A stretch of DNA of 64,000 nt from Tolypeutes matacus (Eukaryota > Chordata > Mammalia > Cingulata > Chlamyphoridae), in NCBI GenBank assembly GCA_026826555.1, contig JAKSZT010054334.1:36149427-36213426 (forward strand), in the 5' to 3' direction. A model generated the notes under the pieces. The model worked only from the letters and a program-made list of their open reading frames with translations. It searched no databases and was not told where the DNA came from. Position numbers and translations under genes: made by a program. Of the stretch, positions 1 to 12,384 are shown piece after piece (the first letter of the stretch is position 1; every line of letters starts with the position of its first letter).

Positions 1-118
1 CAAGTAAAAGTGAAACATCTGAATCCAATATAATCTCATATGCCCAGAGGAACAGCCAGTTTGCAAACATAACCCAATATCTATTTTTGGAATTCATAAA
101 CAATATCAAACTGTCACA
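1..118 (-). mobile_element. ERVL/MaLR-like LTR, partial at window edge
   Basis: The segment matches, with substitutions, the right-hand ~110 bp of the solo LTR ending at 52127 (shared blocks: AGTTTGCAAACATAA-like, AATTCATAAA, ATCAAACTG). Read on the minus strand it is the 5' end of an LTR beginning TGTGACAG. The remainder lies outside the window, so it could be a solo LTR or the end of a longer element. Confidence 0.7.
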
Positions 119-286
119 ATAATCAAGTGTGATATTTAGAAGATGAATATTATAGTGTGATACTTAGAGTACTACAAGACTTCTAAAATAATTCTTTGAT
201 TAGGAGAAATGAATCATCACATTTCTTGCTGCTTTATTCCCACTGATTTTGTCTGCTCTAAAAACCAGTGACTCTTAATGGTCTCA

Positions 287-320
287 AAACAACAACAACA
301 ACAACAACAAAAAAAAAAAA
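287..320. repeat. (AAC)n and poly-A tract
   Basis: About seven AAC units run directly into a 12-base A run. This could be the decayed tail of an old retroposon, but no body is recognisable to its left. The surrounding 119-497 is AT-rich sequence with no recognised feature. Confidence 0.8.
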
Positions 321-497
321 CAACTCAAGATGAAACTGTTAATACCAGTTTTTGCAAGGAATTTGCAAGATATTCATCATATTTACAATTGAAAGAATTG
401 AAAGGATATTTTGAAATCCAGTACTTGGTTTATATAATATTTTGAATTGGAATCAGCTTGTGTAACCTTAAACTTATCTATGGTCTCAGTTCATCCA

Positions 498-685
498 CTT
501 TTATTTTTATTTTTTATTTATTTATTTATTTATTTATTTTATTTTATTTTATTTATTATGGGTAAAAATCAAAATTCTCACAATACATACAAACATTTGT
601 AAAATGATATATAAGTATATATGCATATATGTGTATTTGCTTACAAAAATGTTATTTATATATATATATATATATACATATATTT
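498..685. repeat. (ATTT)n and (TA)n low-complexity tail
   Basis: ATTT/ATTTT units occupy about 498-556 and an alternating TA run about 655-676. The tract lies immediately 3' (in element orientation) of the minus-strand L1 3'UTR at 686 and is best explained as its decayed A-rich tail with microsatellite expansion. Confidence 0.7.
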
Positions 686-1715
686 TAAGAGGTGCTTAGA
701 TTACCTAAAATATTACACGGAACCCACTGGGATTCCCATGTTGCCCACCTCCCACACCTCCCACCACATCCCACACAAACATCTCCCACAGTGTGGCCCA
801 CCAACCTCAATGAACTTACACATCCTGGAGCCTTGCCACCAACCATAGACCACAGTTCACACTGTAGACCACACTCTCTCCCACTCAGTTCTGAGTGGTG
901 TGTGCTGATTTAAAATGGCCGACATCCATTGCCACAACAGTACTCAGGACAACCTCCAACTCCCAAAGAAGCCCCTGTATTTCAACTGCTCATCCCCTCC
1001 CTACCCAAAAACTGTCAAGTGGCCACTGGCTCCACCTCATTGTTATAATTTCTTGCATTGCAAGAATCACCATATGTGAGCAAGAGAATATCATCAAGTC
1101 CACTCTAGTCCATAGTTCTTCCCCCAATCCAGAGGCAACTGGGATGGTGATGTCCACTCCAACTCCAAGTGAGAGAGGGCTTATATCCCATGGATATGGT
1201 GGATGCAGGCCCTCTCCATTCCCTGGGATTGCCATTTCCCATCGTTGTCTCCTCACCAGGTGACTTGGATGAGTCCATTGAGCTGTAGGGTAGGAGTTGC
1301 AGCTCCACCTAGATTTCATGCACACCTGGCACATAGGTAGGCGGGAGGCTCCAGTCTCTGGAAGTATACCTAAGAAACTCCAGCATCACATGTAGGTTTG
1401 AATAGAAGGGACTGGTGAACCATGTGCAGGGAGGACTTAATTGAGTCTAATTCTGTCACTCTCAGGAGCACAGATTCCAAAATAGAACCCACTGATAAGG
1501 CATCAGTCTCTGGGGCTATCCCCCCTTATATAGAACCAGGGTGTCTCCGGAGCTCTCAGGAACCCCACTGAGTGGGGTGATAAGCACTTAGATGTTCTAT
1601 GAGCTCCTACTGAGGTGTGCATAAGAGTTACCTCCGGGATGACCTCCCGACTCTCTTTGAAGTCTCTTAGCCACTTGAACTCATACAGTCTTTATGCCAG
1701 TCTTGTTTGATATGG
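686..1715 (-). mobile_element. L1 3'UTR fragment, xenarthran-type
   Basis: It resembles the 3'UTR copies at 12385-14896 and 15720-16829: it begins with a GCTTAGATTACCT block equivalent to ATACTTAGATTACAT there, and shares the GTGGCCACTGGCTCCA, GATGTCCACTCCA and GAGCTGTAGGGTAGG blocks. Sense strand is minus, with the tail at left. It contains no ORF2; the open frames here are chance frames in UTR sequence. It is a 5'-truncated L1 copy of about 1 kb. Confidence 0.75.
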
Positions 1716-2490
1716 GATTTACAAATATGTTCTCCCAGACTGTAGATTTTATTTTTGACCTCTTAATAGGGCCTTTTGCAGAGAAAACTGTTAAAAAATT
1801 TTTGTTGAAGTCAATTTTTTTTTTTATGGATCATGCTTTGGTGTCAAATCTAAGAACTCTTTGCCTAGACTAAGATCCCAAATATTTTTTTCTATGATTT
1901 CTTTCTATAGGCTCTATAATGTTATTTTTTACATTTAATGGATGTGACCCATTTTGAATTAATTTTCATATAAGTTGTGAGACTTAGATTGAAAGATTAT
2001 TTTGTTTGTTTGTTTGTTTTGGCCTATGAGTGTTCAAATGTTCCAGCACCATTTATTGGAAAGGGTATCATTCCTCCTTTGAATTGCTTTTATAAACCAG
2101 TTGGGTATATATGTGTGGGCCTTTTTCTTGGGTCTCTATTATGTTTCATTGGTCTATGTTTCTATTCTTCTGTAAATACTGTAGAGTCTTGGTTACTGTA
2201 GCCAACTTTTGCAAAGTTGCTTTAGCTATTATAGCTTATTTGTGCTTTCATATAAATTTAGTATTCTTGTTTATTTTTACAAAACTCTTGTTGAAATTTT
2301 GATAGAATTTGCATTAAACCTGTATTTCAATTTGGGGAAAAATTGACAGACTTACTGTGTTGCATCTTCCAGTTCATGAATATGGTATGTCTCTCCATTT
2401 ATTTTTGCTCTTTTATTTCTTTCATTGTTTTGTATAATTTTCAGCAAACAGGACCTTTATATATTTTCTTAGATTTATACCTAAGTATTT

Positions 2491-2898
2491 GTAGTGATTT
2501 GAAAGGTAGTCTTCCAACATCTAAGTCCACATCTAGAACCTGTGCATGTGACTCAATTTGGATAAAAAGGTCTTTGCAGATGTAATTAAGTGAAGGATCT
2601 TGAGATGAGATCATTATGGGTTATTCAGGTAGACCCTGTTTCCAATGACAAGGGTCTTTATAAGAGGCATGCAGGATAAAGACACATAGAAAGGAAGGAG
2701 ACATAGATTGGAGTTGTATGGCCATAAAAAAAAAAAAAAAAAAGGAAAACTTGAGCCACCAGAAGCTATAAGAGCCTTTGAAGAGAGCACAGACTTTGTT
2801 TCAGAACTTTGGCTTCCAGTCTGTGAAAGAATAAACTTCTGTTTTAAGCCTCCAAGATGGTGGTAATTTGTAACAGAAATTCTAGGAAACTAATACCA
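2491..2898 (+). mobile_element. MLT1-type MaLR LTR
   Basis: This is a degenerate LTR of the ancient MLT1 class: CTTTGCAGATGTAATTAAGT, a polyadenylation block GAATAAACTTCTGTTTTAAG and a terminus GGAAACTAATACCA match my memory of that family. It interrupts the L1 at a TATTT target site that is present on both sides (2486-2490 and 2899-2903), the 5-bp duplication expected for this class. An A18 run sits inside it near 2726-2743. Confidence 0.75.
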
Positions 2899-3673
2899 TA
2901 TTTAATTTTTTGAGAAATTGTAAATAATATTGTATTTTTAATTCAATTATCCATGTGTTCATGGATAGTATAGTATATAGAAACACAATTGATTTTTGTG
3001 AATTTTTCTTATATCATTGCTGAACTAACTTATTAATTACATCAGTTTTTGCATGGCTTTTTATTTTTACATTTTTATAGAATAACAGGCATTTGCTATG
3101 TAAAGATTATATTATATGCAAATTGGGGTTTTTATTTCTTCTTTTACAATCTGTATGTATTTTATTTCTTTTTCTAATCTTGTTGCATTGACTACAACTT
3201 CCAGCATTATGTTAAGAGCTGATATACTTGCCTTGTTCTCAATTTTAGGAAAATATATTCAGTCATTCACCATTAAGATAACGTTGGCTCTAGGTTTTTT
3301 GTATGTGCTATTTATCAGATTGAACAAGTTCCCCTCTATTCCTATTTTCCTGGGAATTTTCATCATCAATAGGAATTGAATCTTCTCAGCAAATGCTTTT
3401 TCTGCATCAATTGATATGATCATAAGTCTTTTCTCCTTTAGCCTGCTAATATGGTGGATTACATTGATTGATTTTCAATAGTGAATTAGTTTTGGATTTC
3501 TCAAATAAACCCTATTTAGTCATGATTTATAAATACTTTTGTATATTGCTGCATATTATTAAGGAATTTTGTGTCTGTACTAATGAAGGATATTGGTCTT
3601 TAGTTTTATATTTGTATACTCTCTTTGTCTTGCTTTGGTATTAGGGTAAAACTAGTTTCATAAGATGAATTGG

Positions 3674-3850
3674 GGGGAAGCGGCTGTGGCTCAATCAGTA
3701 GGGCTCCCGTTTACCATATGGGAGGCCCCGGGTTCGGTTCCCGGGGCCTCCTGGTGAAGGCAAGCCCGCCTGCATGGCGTGGTAAGCGAGCACAAGCAGC
3801 AAGGGGGGGATAAATGAATAAATAAATAAAATCTTAAAAAAAAAAAAAAA
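3674..3850 (+). mobile_element. DAS-type tRNA-derived SINE
   Basis: The element has Pol III box A (TGGCTCAATCAG, 3687-3698) and box B (GGTTCGGTTCC, 3731-3741) at tRNA-like spacing, a G-rich 3' body and an AATAAATAAA/poly-A tail. Flanking 13-bp target duplications TAAGATGAATTGG (3661-3673 and 3851-3863) show L1-mediated insertion into the surrounding old L1. The head GAAGCGGCTGTGGCTCAA is characteristic of xenarthran DAS SINEs and is the main clue to the organism. The perfect duplication indicates a fairly recent insertion. Confidence 0.9.
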
Positions 3851-4659
3851 TAAGATGAATTGGAACATGATCCCTCATTTTCTATTTTCCAGAAGAAAAT
3901 GGATATTAGTTTTGCTTCCTCATTAACACTATCTGGGGCTGGAGATTTGCGTTATTTGTTATTGGGGTTTTGGGGAGATATTTAAACTTACAAACTTAAT
4001 TCCTCAGTAGCTATAGGGCTATTCAAATTGTTTCATATTGGGTGAGTTGTAGAAGTCTGTGTTTTTCAAGGAATTTTTCCATTTCCTCTAAGTTCTTATA
4101 TTTACATATGTAGATTAGTTCATAACTTTACCTTATTACTTTTGAAGTAATAAGGTTGTAGTGATATCATCTGTTTCATTCCTGTTGTAGTGATATCCCC
4201 TATTTCATTCCTGTAGGAAGGTTTTGGCTGTAGTTGAATAATTATTGTCTAAAATCTTCTGTCTTGCTAGCCTGCTCCCTTCCTTATCCTTTGATAATAT
4301 AGAAGATTCTCTTATTGGTATTTTTTTTTTGTCTGCTCCTCTTGATGTTTCTGGGTTGCTGGCTTCCTCAGCAGCCCAGAAAACTCATATATGAGACAGA
4401 AGTAAAACCCAGGGAAGACACAACCATGTCATTCCTTGGGTCCCAAAGTCCCTAGCTGGTCTGCCTTCTCTCTACCTTTCAGAATATTCTTATATTTATT
4501 TTCTATACAGCGTGTGGAGTTTTCAGTTGTACTTAGTGGGATTAATGGGGCAAGCATGTTTAATTCTTCTTCCTAGACATGAAAGTCCCAGAAACACTGA
4601 GCAATGTTTCAGGTCAGTACATTAAGGATGACAACCCTAGATATGGCTAAATCAGTAGA

Positions 4660-4855
4660 GATCTATTAGAATTATATGCTTTAATCACAGCTCTGATCCT
4701 TACTTTATATGTGATTTTTGAAAAAAAATTTTACTATTATGAGATTCAGTTCCTTCATTCCAAAAAAAAAAAAGGGAAAAATAAGCCCACTACCCTCCAA
4801 GGACAAATGAGAAGATTGGGATTGTGTCTAAAAAGCCTTGTATATGGTATTATCT
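4660..4855 (+). mobile_element. MIR fragment
   Basis: The order of weak matches (CACAGCTCTGATCCTTACT, then GATTCAGTTCCTTCATTC, then ACAAATGAGAAGATTGGG) parallels the MIR core SINE. It is highly diverged and carries a short A run in the middle. Confidence 0.5.
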
Positions 4856-5254
4856 CCCTATAAGATTTTGAAAACTAATTTTTTATAAGTACTAGATATA
4901 CATTATAAAAAATAAAATATTGAAAAGGTACAAATTCAGTAGAAAATGAAAAATGGATCAACCTTTTTTTTTTTACCAGAATAAAACAAATTCATGGTTA
5001 GTAATATATATTTTTCAGCCATCCTTTAATCTTTAACGTTATTACAGCCTGTGATAATGCATTTCTATAACAAAATGGATTAGCTTTTATATCATTCATA
5101 TGGTTTTTACAGTTAGATTCATCTTAAGGATTTTACTATATCAATCTTCATTTTACTATAGATTGTTAATAAACATTGTTTTGAGAAACATAAGCCATTT
5201 TCAAGTACCAAATATAAATAGGTCCAGAGGTTTGCATCAGAAGTAAGTTGTGTG

Positions 5255-5470
5255 CCTTGCATTTAAGTGCTCACAGATGCCAGATGCAGTGCCAAGTATT
5301 CTATCTTCACAATAACCCCATGATATGATTAATATTATCACCAAATTAGAGATGAAGAAATGGAAACTCAAAAAGACCAAAATTTGCTCATGATCACATG
5401 CTAAAACATTGGTAGGGCTTGTGTCAAATGGATCTAAGATCCATTTACAAATATCCATTTGCATTACACA
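5255..5470 (+). mobile_element. MIR SINE
   Basis: Recognisable MIR blocks occur in order: CAGTGCCAAGTATTCTATC, TCACAATAACCCCATGA, ATTAGAGATGAAGAAATGGAA and CATGATCACATGCTA. It is an ancient tRNA-derived SINE on the plus strand. The minus-strand open frame overlapping it is incidental. Confidence 0.75.
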
Positions 5471-5919
5471 CAATAATTAGAGGGTTGGGAAAGTGAAGGT
5501 GAGAGGGTCAGGAAAAACTGCTGATTTTCAGATTTAACAGTGAGGCCTCCTGTGATGATTTCAGGCCTTTTTGACACCAAAGCAAGTGAATCGCAACAGT
5601 TTGCATGGAAGCCACTGCAGACTTCAAGTATCAACCACCTTTTGCCTTTTTACAATTGCTGCCAGAAAACAATGGCTTTTAATTCCCTCCAAGATTTCCT
5701 ATCTTGTGTTAATTTTTCTTATTTATCTATATTTATAATGGACAAGTAGAGGTATGGAGTTCACTTTTGGCTGCCCCTACTATATTGAGATTACTAATTC
5801 AATTTTTATGAAGCAGATAGAATTTGGTTCCAATTTCAGAACTAAGTCAATTAACGAAAATAAAAACTTCTTGAATGTAATGGAGATTGGTTTATCTTAA
5901 AGAAAAACCTCTGACACAC

Positions 5920-6255
5920 TGCCATAAATATGTAATACAAATTTTTCTCTTAGTCTTCCCCAAAATTATGTGATACCATTTATCATGATGGCTATATACT
6001 GAGGAATGGGAAATGTCCAAACTCTTAGGAGATTACTAGACACTGGCCCTGAACTCAAAATTATTCCCAGGAACACAATACTTCACTGTGATCCAACAAT
6101 CATATCTGTGGCTTGCAAAGATCAGATGAGAGTAGAATTTGTCTGGAGTCCAATGGGCCTACCTGTTATATTGACCTCATCCTGTGGTAATTTCCTTAGT
6201 TCCTGAATACATAGATGGAATTGACATATTTGCCATTCATTGACAGTCTAACTCA
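5920..6255 (+). pseudogene. Possible endogenous retrovirus protease fragment
   Basis: The frame from 6006 to 6206 reads through a retropepsin-like signature LLDTGPELKIIP (about residues 10-21), matching the LLDTG plus hydrophobic pattern of the retroviral aspartic protease active site. Downstream, after a stop, residues resembling an EYI-x-GID motif follow, a spacing consistent with the end of a protease domain. No reverse transcriptase, gag or LTR was identified around it. It is degenerate and non-functional; chance resemblance cannot be excluded. Confidence 0.45.
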
Positions 6256-6356
6256 TGGAATAGAAGTAATAATTACTATATTTGTGTTATCAACATTTCA
6301 AGGGTAAAGTCATACTTTATTAGAATAAATAAAGCTAAATATATGATAAGAACTTC

Positions 6357-6475
6357 AGTATTTATTGAGCAACGAATATATGACAGGTCATTTATATTTA
6401 TAATATGAAGTTCTTACACCACAATCATTCATGGATTCTGGGAAAGTTAACAAAGTAACTTGTCCTTCTTTGTTC
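6357..6475 (+). mobile_element. Probable MIR fragment
   Basis: TATTTATTGAGCAACGAATA, followed after a gap by GAAAGTTAACAAAGTAACTTG, follows the MIR order but with a large internal loss. Confidence 0.4.
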
Positions 6476-7499
6476 AAAAAACACAATATTTCTAAACTGC
6501 CTTACTCTTTATCATTGTGATGGACCAAAAGAGGAATTTTCCATGTAATTTAAACTGAAGCATACAGTTTCAGTCAGGTTGCTTCTCTAGCTATTCTTGT
6601 TGGATGTTGCTCATACTTCTCTACTTATTTCCCTAGTATCTGGTATACTGCTCCATCATTACTATTCTCAAATTCAGCTTCTTATGAAGAATGAAAAATA
6701 TGTACTTAATCCTTAAGATGTCATTGCTCCTGTCATCTTGACTACCATTTGTAGTTGTTTCATATACCCATCATTTTATACTGCATCTCTACTTCTCCAA
6801 GAATCATCAAAACAGTACATCTGACCCAGATTTAAACTTAATGTCACTGCCACATCTGCTCTGCCTTCTACTTCATCTTAGAACATCTTAGAACACTATC
6901 CAATCTAGCTCCAGATCTTTAATATTCTCTTCTCTCATTGGAAAGGAAAAAATATATTTCCTTCATTTGATTTGCCATTGGTGGGAGCAAGTTCTGATGA
7001 GCAGTTATTTATTAGTAATAAATATTTTTTCATAGAAAATATATATGTCCCGCAGAGAGATGATTCAGAATAGATTCAGATGTAGTTTTACATTATATTC
7101 AGATTCTTCTCTTGCCAAAATGTGTGGCTAAGGTTAGTCTACCATGCCATACAACCTCCTTATTTATCATTTCTTTTCACAAAATTACCTTTGTTTCTCT
7201 CTGCACTCTGACTTTTCCTCTCTCCCCAAACTAATTAAAATGCTTATATATTGCCAGAATCCAGTTGCAATTTATGAGGCAAGGATAATTTTACTATATT
7301 GTTTTTTCTCTCCAAATCAAAAGTTTTAGGAACCTAGAAAAACACATTGAAGATATTCAGTATATGTACTAGAATTCTGTCTTCTAGAATTTCAGGTCCT
7401 TATACATTTCAGAGCATAAGCTGGATAATAGTAGAGTAAGAGCTAAATATTAGACAAGTAACTTAAAGAACATCAGGTCAATGAAACCCCATTTTCAAC
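6476..7499. other. No recognised feature
   Basis: AT-rich sequence without clear coding potential or a repeat I can name. Short open frames here lack any domain signature. Confidence 0.5.
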
Positions 7500-7690
7500 G
7501 TGATTACTAAATCTTATAACAACCCTACAATTTGACATTATTTTTCTTATTTAAAATGATGGAACTAAGAGTCATGTAGATTAAATAACTTTCTGAATTT
7601 CACTCATTATCAAGTGACAAAGCCAAGGTTAAATTCAGGATTCTCTCAGCCAGTTTAATATTCACTACTCTGAACTACATTCTGCTGCTT
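7500..7690 (+). mobile_element. MIR SINE
   Basis: ATAACAACCCTACAATTTGACATTA, TAAAATGATGGAACTAAGAG and CAAGTGACAAAGCCAAGGTT are in the order expected of a MIR (oligo blocks shortened here), with a diverged right end in TCTGAACTACATTCTGCTGC. Confidence 0.65.
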
Positions 7691-8039
7691 GCAGTTTCTA
7701 AGATCTGCACATTATCAAAATAAAATTAGAAAACAACTTTCTGCTAGTAGTAACATGACTTCTCAGTGAATGAACATTGCTAGAACTTGTGAAATCTTGG
7801 AAGCAACTGCTCATTTGGAAAGTGACGGCTACTATGAAAAACAAGAATAAACTAAAATTATTTCCTTACAGAGTTACAGGAAAAAAGGGACAGCAATTTC
7901 TGGACAATTGTGGAGATTAAGAAAGATTTCAGTTATCACAATACACCAACAACTAAAACCCATCATTAGATGCATTTAATGGAAGAATAGAGGTAGCAGA
8001 GGAATGAGTACCATGAACTTGAAAATAGATCAATAGTCA

Positions 8040-8335
8040 TTATCCAATTTGAACAACAGAGAGAAAAACATTGAACATGAAATTCAAAGAACCTTGGACT
8101 GAGGTGATGACAGCACAACTCTGTGATGAAGCTGAGAGCCACTAAGTATGCACTTTAGAGAGATTGTACAAAGCATGGGACTGTGTAACATAGTGAACCT
8201 TGTGGTGGATGTTGGACTGTGGTGAAAAGCACAAATATGAGAATGTTCTCTCATGATTGATAACAAATATATAATACTAATACATAGTGCTTGGTGGTAA
8301 AAATACACCAAATATAAGTTCTTAAATTCTTTTAA
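8040..8335 (+). mobile_element. L1 3'UTR fragment
   Basis: The block AAGCACAAATATGAGAATGT, followed by GGTGGTAAAAATACACC, parallels the 3'UTR of the plus-strand L1 at about 38430-38530 (AATAGTACAAATGCAAGAATG and GGGAAAAATACAG). It is a short, diverged 3' scrap without ORF2. Confidence 0.55.
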
Positions 8336-8359
8336 TTTAACTCTTAAAAAATTTTAATG

Positions 8360-9650
8360 TACAGAGGATTTTACAGGTAAATTTTACAAATATACAGGAG
8401 GAAATCACATCAATACTATAGAGACTCTTCCGGCAACTAGAAAAGTAAGGAACATTTCCAAACAAATTTCATGAGGCCAGCATTACAAAACCCAAAACAT
8501 CAACAAAAGAAAATACAGACCAATATCCTACAAGACATAGACACAAATATTATCAGCAAAATATTAGAAAATAAAAGCCAGAAATACATAAAAAGAATGT
8601 ATCAGACCAAGTGGAGTTCTCATAGTAAGGTAAGGCTGGTTCAATATTTGAAAATCAATGTGATCCATCATATTAGCAGTTTAAAGAAGAGGAACTACAT
8701 CATCATAATACATGCAGAAAAAGTATTTGACAAGCTTCAAAACACATTCATTATAAAAACTCTTAGCACCTAGAATTAGAAGGAAATTTCTTCAATATGG
8801 TAATAGGTATCTACCTAATACCTATAGCAAATATCATACTTAGTAGTGAAAGACTGAATGCTTTCCCCCCCTGAGATTGGGAACAAGGCAAGAATATCCA
8901 CTCACTATTCCTATTTAGCAGTGTACTTTAAATCTTAGTCAGAGCAATAGAAAAGAAAAATAACTTAAAAGCATATACATTGGAAAGATAGAAATAAAAC
9001 TGCCCTTATTCACAAATGACATAATTGTCCATGTAGAAAATTCCAGAATTATACAAAAACCCTCCTAGAACTAGTGAGTTTAGCAAAGTTTTGGAATACA
9101 ATTTTAACACATAAAAATTAGTTGTATGTCTCTATTCAAGCAATAAACAATTATAAATCAAAATTTAAAAAGATATACCACTCAAATTAACTTCAAATAT
9201 ATAAATATTTAATTAATCACAGAATATCTAAATACGTGGAGAGACATCGTTTGGAAGGCTCAACACAGAAAAGATGTCAGTTCTTCTCAACGTGATCCTT
9301 AGATTTAATGCAATATATATTAAAATCCCACCAGGATATTTTGTAGATACAGACAAAATGAACATAAAATTTACATGGAAAGGCAAAGGAAATAAAATAG
9401 CAACAATAATTTTGAATTTAAGAAATAGTATTCTTAAATTATAATACTATAATAATAGTAATCAAAGATAATTGCTATTGGCAAAGTGATAGACACAGAA
9501 ATAAATCTATTTATTATTAAATAATAAATTAGCCTCCATAAACAGACCAATACAAATACGGCCTTTTTAATTTTGACAAAGGTACAAGTTAAGAGAAATC
9601 TTAGAATATTTGAAATAGTGCTCCATTTCTTCATACACAACCTGGGATAT
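8360..9650 (+). mobile_element. Old L1 (L1M-like), ORF2 reverse-transcriptase region
   Basis: A degenerate plus-strand ORF2 is recognisable by its order of blocks: CAGACCAATATCCTACAAGA, ATCCATCATATTAGCAG, ATGCAGAAAAAGTATTTGAC, AGTGAAAGACTGAATGCTTT, ATGACATAATTGTCCATGTA (the decayed FADD site) and AAAATCCCACCAGGATATTT. The only frame of note is 100 codons (8471-8773). It is a truncated fossil lacking both ends. Confidence 0.75.
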
Positions 9651-11324
9651 GAATAACATCTTCACTGTTAGCCAATTTGACTCCAAGTGGGAGATCAGTG
9701 CTGGCAAATCTCTAGATGATGTCTCTAGAGATGGTCCTGATGAGGACCCAATATTCTTAACAGTCTAAGATGAGTACTCAATTGATCCAGAAATTCCTGT
9801 GTGCCCCATAGAGAGTACTTGCAAGTGCAGAGACTCTAGATTGGAATAGGCTTGGTTTTGAGGTAAATATGAACAAATTAGGGGAATCTCATAAATGAAG
9901 ATCCGTGAGGGGTGGCAGATTTCAGTAACACTTGCCATCACAATGCCCTCTAAATTAGATAGGATTTGCCACATTTCTTTGTATACTAGCAGCACAGGAC
10001 ACAAACTGAGAGACAGTGGCATGAGGCACATCGCAGCCGGGGCCAGTGAGGACGGAGAAAACAGCAAAAGGAAACGTAAATTATCCATGTCTCTCCTCCC
10101 TCCATGAACCTACATAAAATTTCTCCTTAATTCATATGTTAATTTGGGAATACGAGAGAGCGATATTTTTTGAAGGGAAGAAATAACATTAAATTTGAAA
10201 TTCGTTATCGATGTCTTTGCCAAACCTGTTTAGATTTATTTCTTTAGAATTGTGAGGAATCAAATAAAAGTTGCTCTTATTATCATGTCTGCTAAGTAAC
10301 GTTTATTATCTTACCAAACAAGGTTGATAAGTTAAAGCTAAATTTTCTTGGAATTAAATTTTATCATGGATAATATATTAGTCTATTGTACTGATCTTCA
10401 CAATTCTCATGCAATGAAAATAAAAATAAAAGCAAAACACACTTTCTCTAAAGAGTACTTTAAATGGCCAATTTATCAAAGTATAACAATATATTTTTAA
10501 GTTAGATACGCGTTAAACATCTTGAGGGTAGAGTAAATTATTTTTGAGGCAAAGCAATGCCTTTGGTTTATCCAGATTATATGAAAGTAAGTTAACCGAG
10601 AAGGAAGTTTCTTAAAAACTTCTTATGTGACAGTTTCTGGAACTTGAAAACATTAATTGTGGGAAATTTTACCTATTCTAAAAAACCAAGTTAAATTATT
10701 CATTTGAAATGCTCTTGTAATTTAAAATTTTCTTGTAAAATACACCAGATCTCAATTAGGTCATACCGAGGATAACCACCAGATGGTGGTAGAGGATTGA
10801 CTAATATTAAGTATACATTCAAGTGTTTTGCAATGTTGTGTTTTTGTTGTTTCTTTTTTAGAGTATTTTCATGTCCAAATGTCTTGTATGTTTTTTATGA
10901 ACATATAAATATAGAAAGTTCAGAAAAAATGTCCCAACTTTCTATAAATGCCATTTTTTACTAAATATGGGACTGGGCTTATTGGAATCTAAAGGTCACT
11001 GGGATTATAAAACAGTAAATAATGGAAGAAAAAGTTCTTAGTAATTGAAAAAGACATGGATAAGTAGTTTAGGAAAAAGTTTAAAAAGCTAAGCAGTCAT
11101 TTGATAAGTTCTTTCTCATCAACCATATTAGTTGACAATATTATATACTATGTAAATTCAATTTTGTAAATACTATGTATAATCTAATTGATCATAGAGG
11201 AAGTGAAAGACATCTAGTATGTAGAAATTGTTTAAGCATGATGTTTGAAATTATTTTAATGTCCTGTTAGTGATTCAATATGTAGTATCATAAAAATAGT
11301 CTTACAAAGCCTATAATTAATTTT
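9651..11324. other. Unassigned sequence
   Basis: No confident feature. Opposed frames at 9765-10088 (minus) and 9895-10107 (plus) are overlapping chance frames without a domain I recognise. The stretch 9660-10100 is less AT-rich than its surroundings and might be a very old repeat. A near-palindromic ACCACC...GGTGGT site lies at 10775-10790. Confidence 0.5.
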
Positions 11325-12384
11325 TTTCATTTTTTAACAAATCAATTTGATTGATGCATATTAATAAAGCATAAATCCATCCAAAGTGTACAATCAGTGG
11401 TATTCAGTATAATCACATATCTTTGCATTTATCACTTCAATCATTTTTAGAGTATTTTCATTATTTCAGTAATAATAATACTAAAAAACAAAAACCAACC
11501 AACAAAACATAACTCATCACCTCTCACTCTCTCTATGCTTCCCCTACCATACATAGCTGCTATTCTGTTTCCTTCTCCTTAGTTTTCTTGTATTCATACT
11601 TTGTAAAAACAGTCTTATATATGCAATATCACCCATATTTGTATTTTAAATGAGGTTTCTTTACGTTATATAGTCCCTAGTTACATTTTTTAGCTTTCCT
11701 TCTATAATACACATATCCTTAGACCATTTCTTTCAAACATTGTCATATCCATATAATAGCTCTGTTAGTCACAAACACCATGACGTGCTCTCACCTTTTC
11801 CATTCATTTCCAAATATTTACAAACAACATTTTAACCAAGTCTGCACAAATTAACCCTCAGTTTCTATTCTCTACCCCCATTCTATTTTCTGGTGACCTA
11901 TATTCTATTTAATAATTCCATGAGTTAAAAAGTATATTTAGTTTATAATAGTGCAATCATACAATTTTATGATTGGCTTTCCTCACTCAACATAATGTCC
12001 TCCAGGTTCATCCATGTTGTCATATGCTTCACAACTTAATTTCTTCTTACCGTTGCATAATATTCTATCATGTGTATACAACACAATTTGTTTAACCAAT
12101 CATCCATTAATGGACACCTGGGTTGTTTCCAACTTTTGGCAGTAATGAATAATGGCACTAGAACATCGGTGTGCAGATGTCCATTTATGTCTCTGCTCTC
12201 AGTCCTTCTGGATATAGACTTAGTAAATGGTATTGCTGGGTCACATGTCAAGTCTATATTCAACACCTTTAGGAACTGCCAAACAGTCCTCCACAGTGGC
12301 TGTACCATTCTACCTTCTCACCAATAGTGAATAAGCATTCTAATCTCTCCACATCCTCTCCAAATTTACAGTTTTCTGACTTTT
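11325..12384 (-). mobile_element. Old L1, 3'UTR and 3' end of ORF2 (left part)
   Basis: Antisense L1: the 3'UTR occupies about 11325-11990 (CCAAAGTGTACAATCAGTGG near the 3' end) and is followed by the ORF2 C-terminal region from about 11995. The minus-strand frame 12036-12308 encodes a recognisable end of ORF2 ([14 protein letters not shown] at its start, then the KSWKQPRCP and MDDWLNK blocks). It is continued at 14897 after a nested insertion. Confidence 0.8.

Larger units (their letters stand above)
1716..4590 (-). mobile_element. Old L1 (L1M-like), minus strand, twice interrupted
   Basis: Reverse-strand reading gives degenerate ORF2 sequence with no long frame: landmarks such as the AGCACCATTTATTGGAA and TGCATCAATTGATATGATCA blocks are common to mammalian L1 reverse transcriptase regions in antisense. 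It is split by an MLT1-type LTR (2491-2898) and a DAS SINE (3674-3850). The right end, about 4240-4590, resembles an L1 5'UTR in antisense (TTTTCAGTTGTACTTAGTGG). Part of ORF2 and all of ORF1 appear to be missing. The exact subfamily cannot be assigned by eye. Confidence 0.75.

Noticed and set aside
990..1334. 114-codon minus-strand frame
   Set aside because: Lies wholly within an L1 3'UTR fragment and is not preserved in the related copies.
9765..10107. Opposed 107- and 70-codon frames in less AT-rich DNA
   Set aside because: They overlap in antisense and neither shows a domain; possibly an old repeat.
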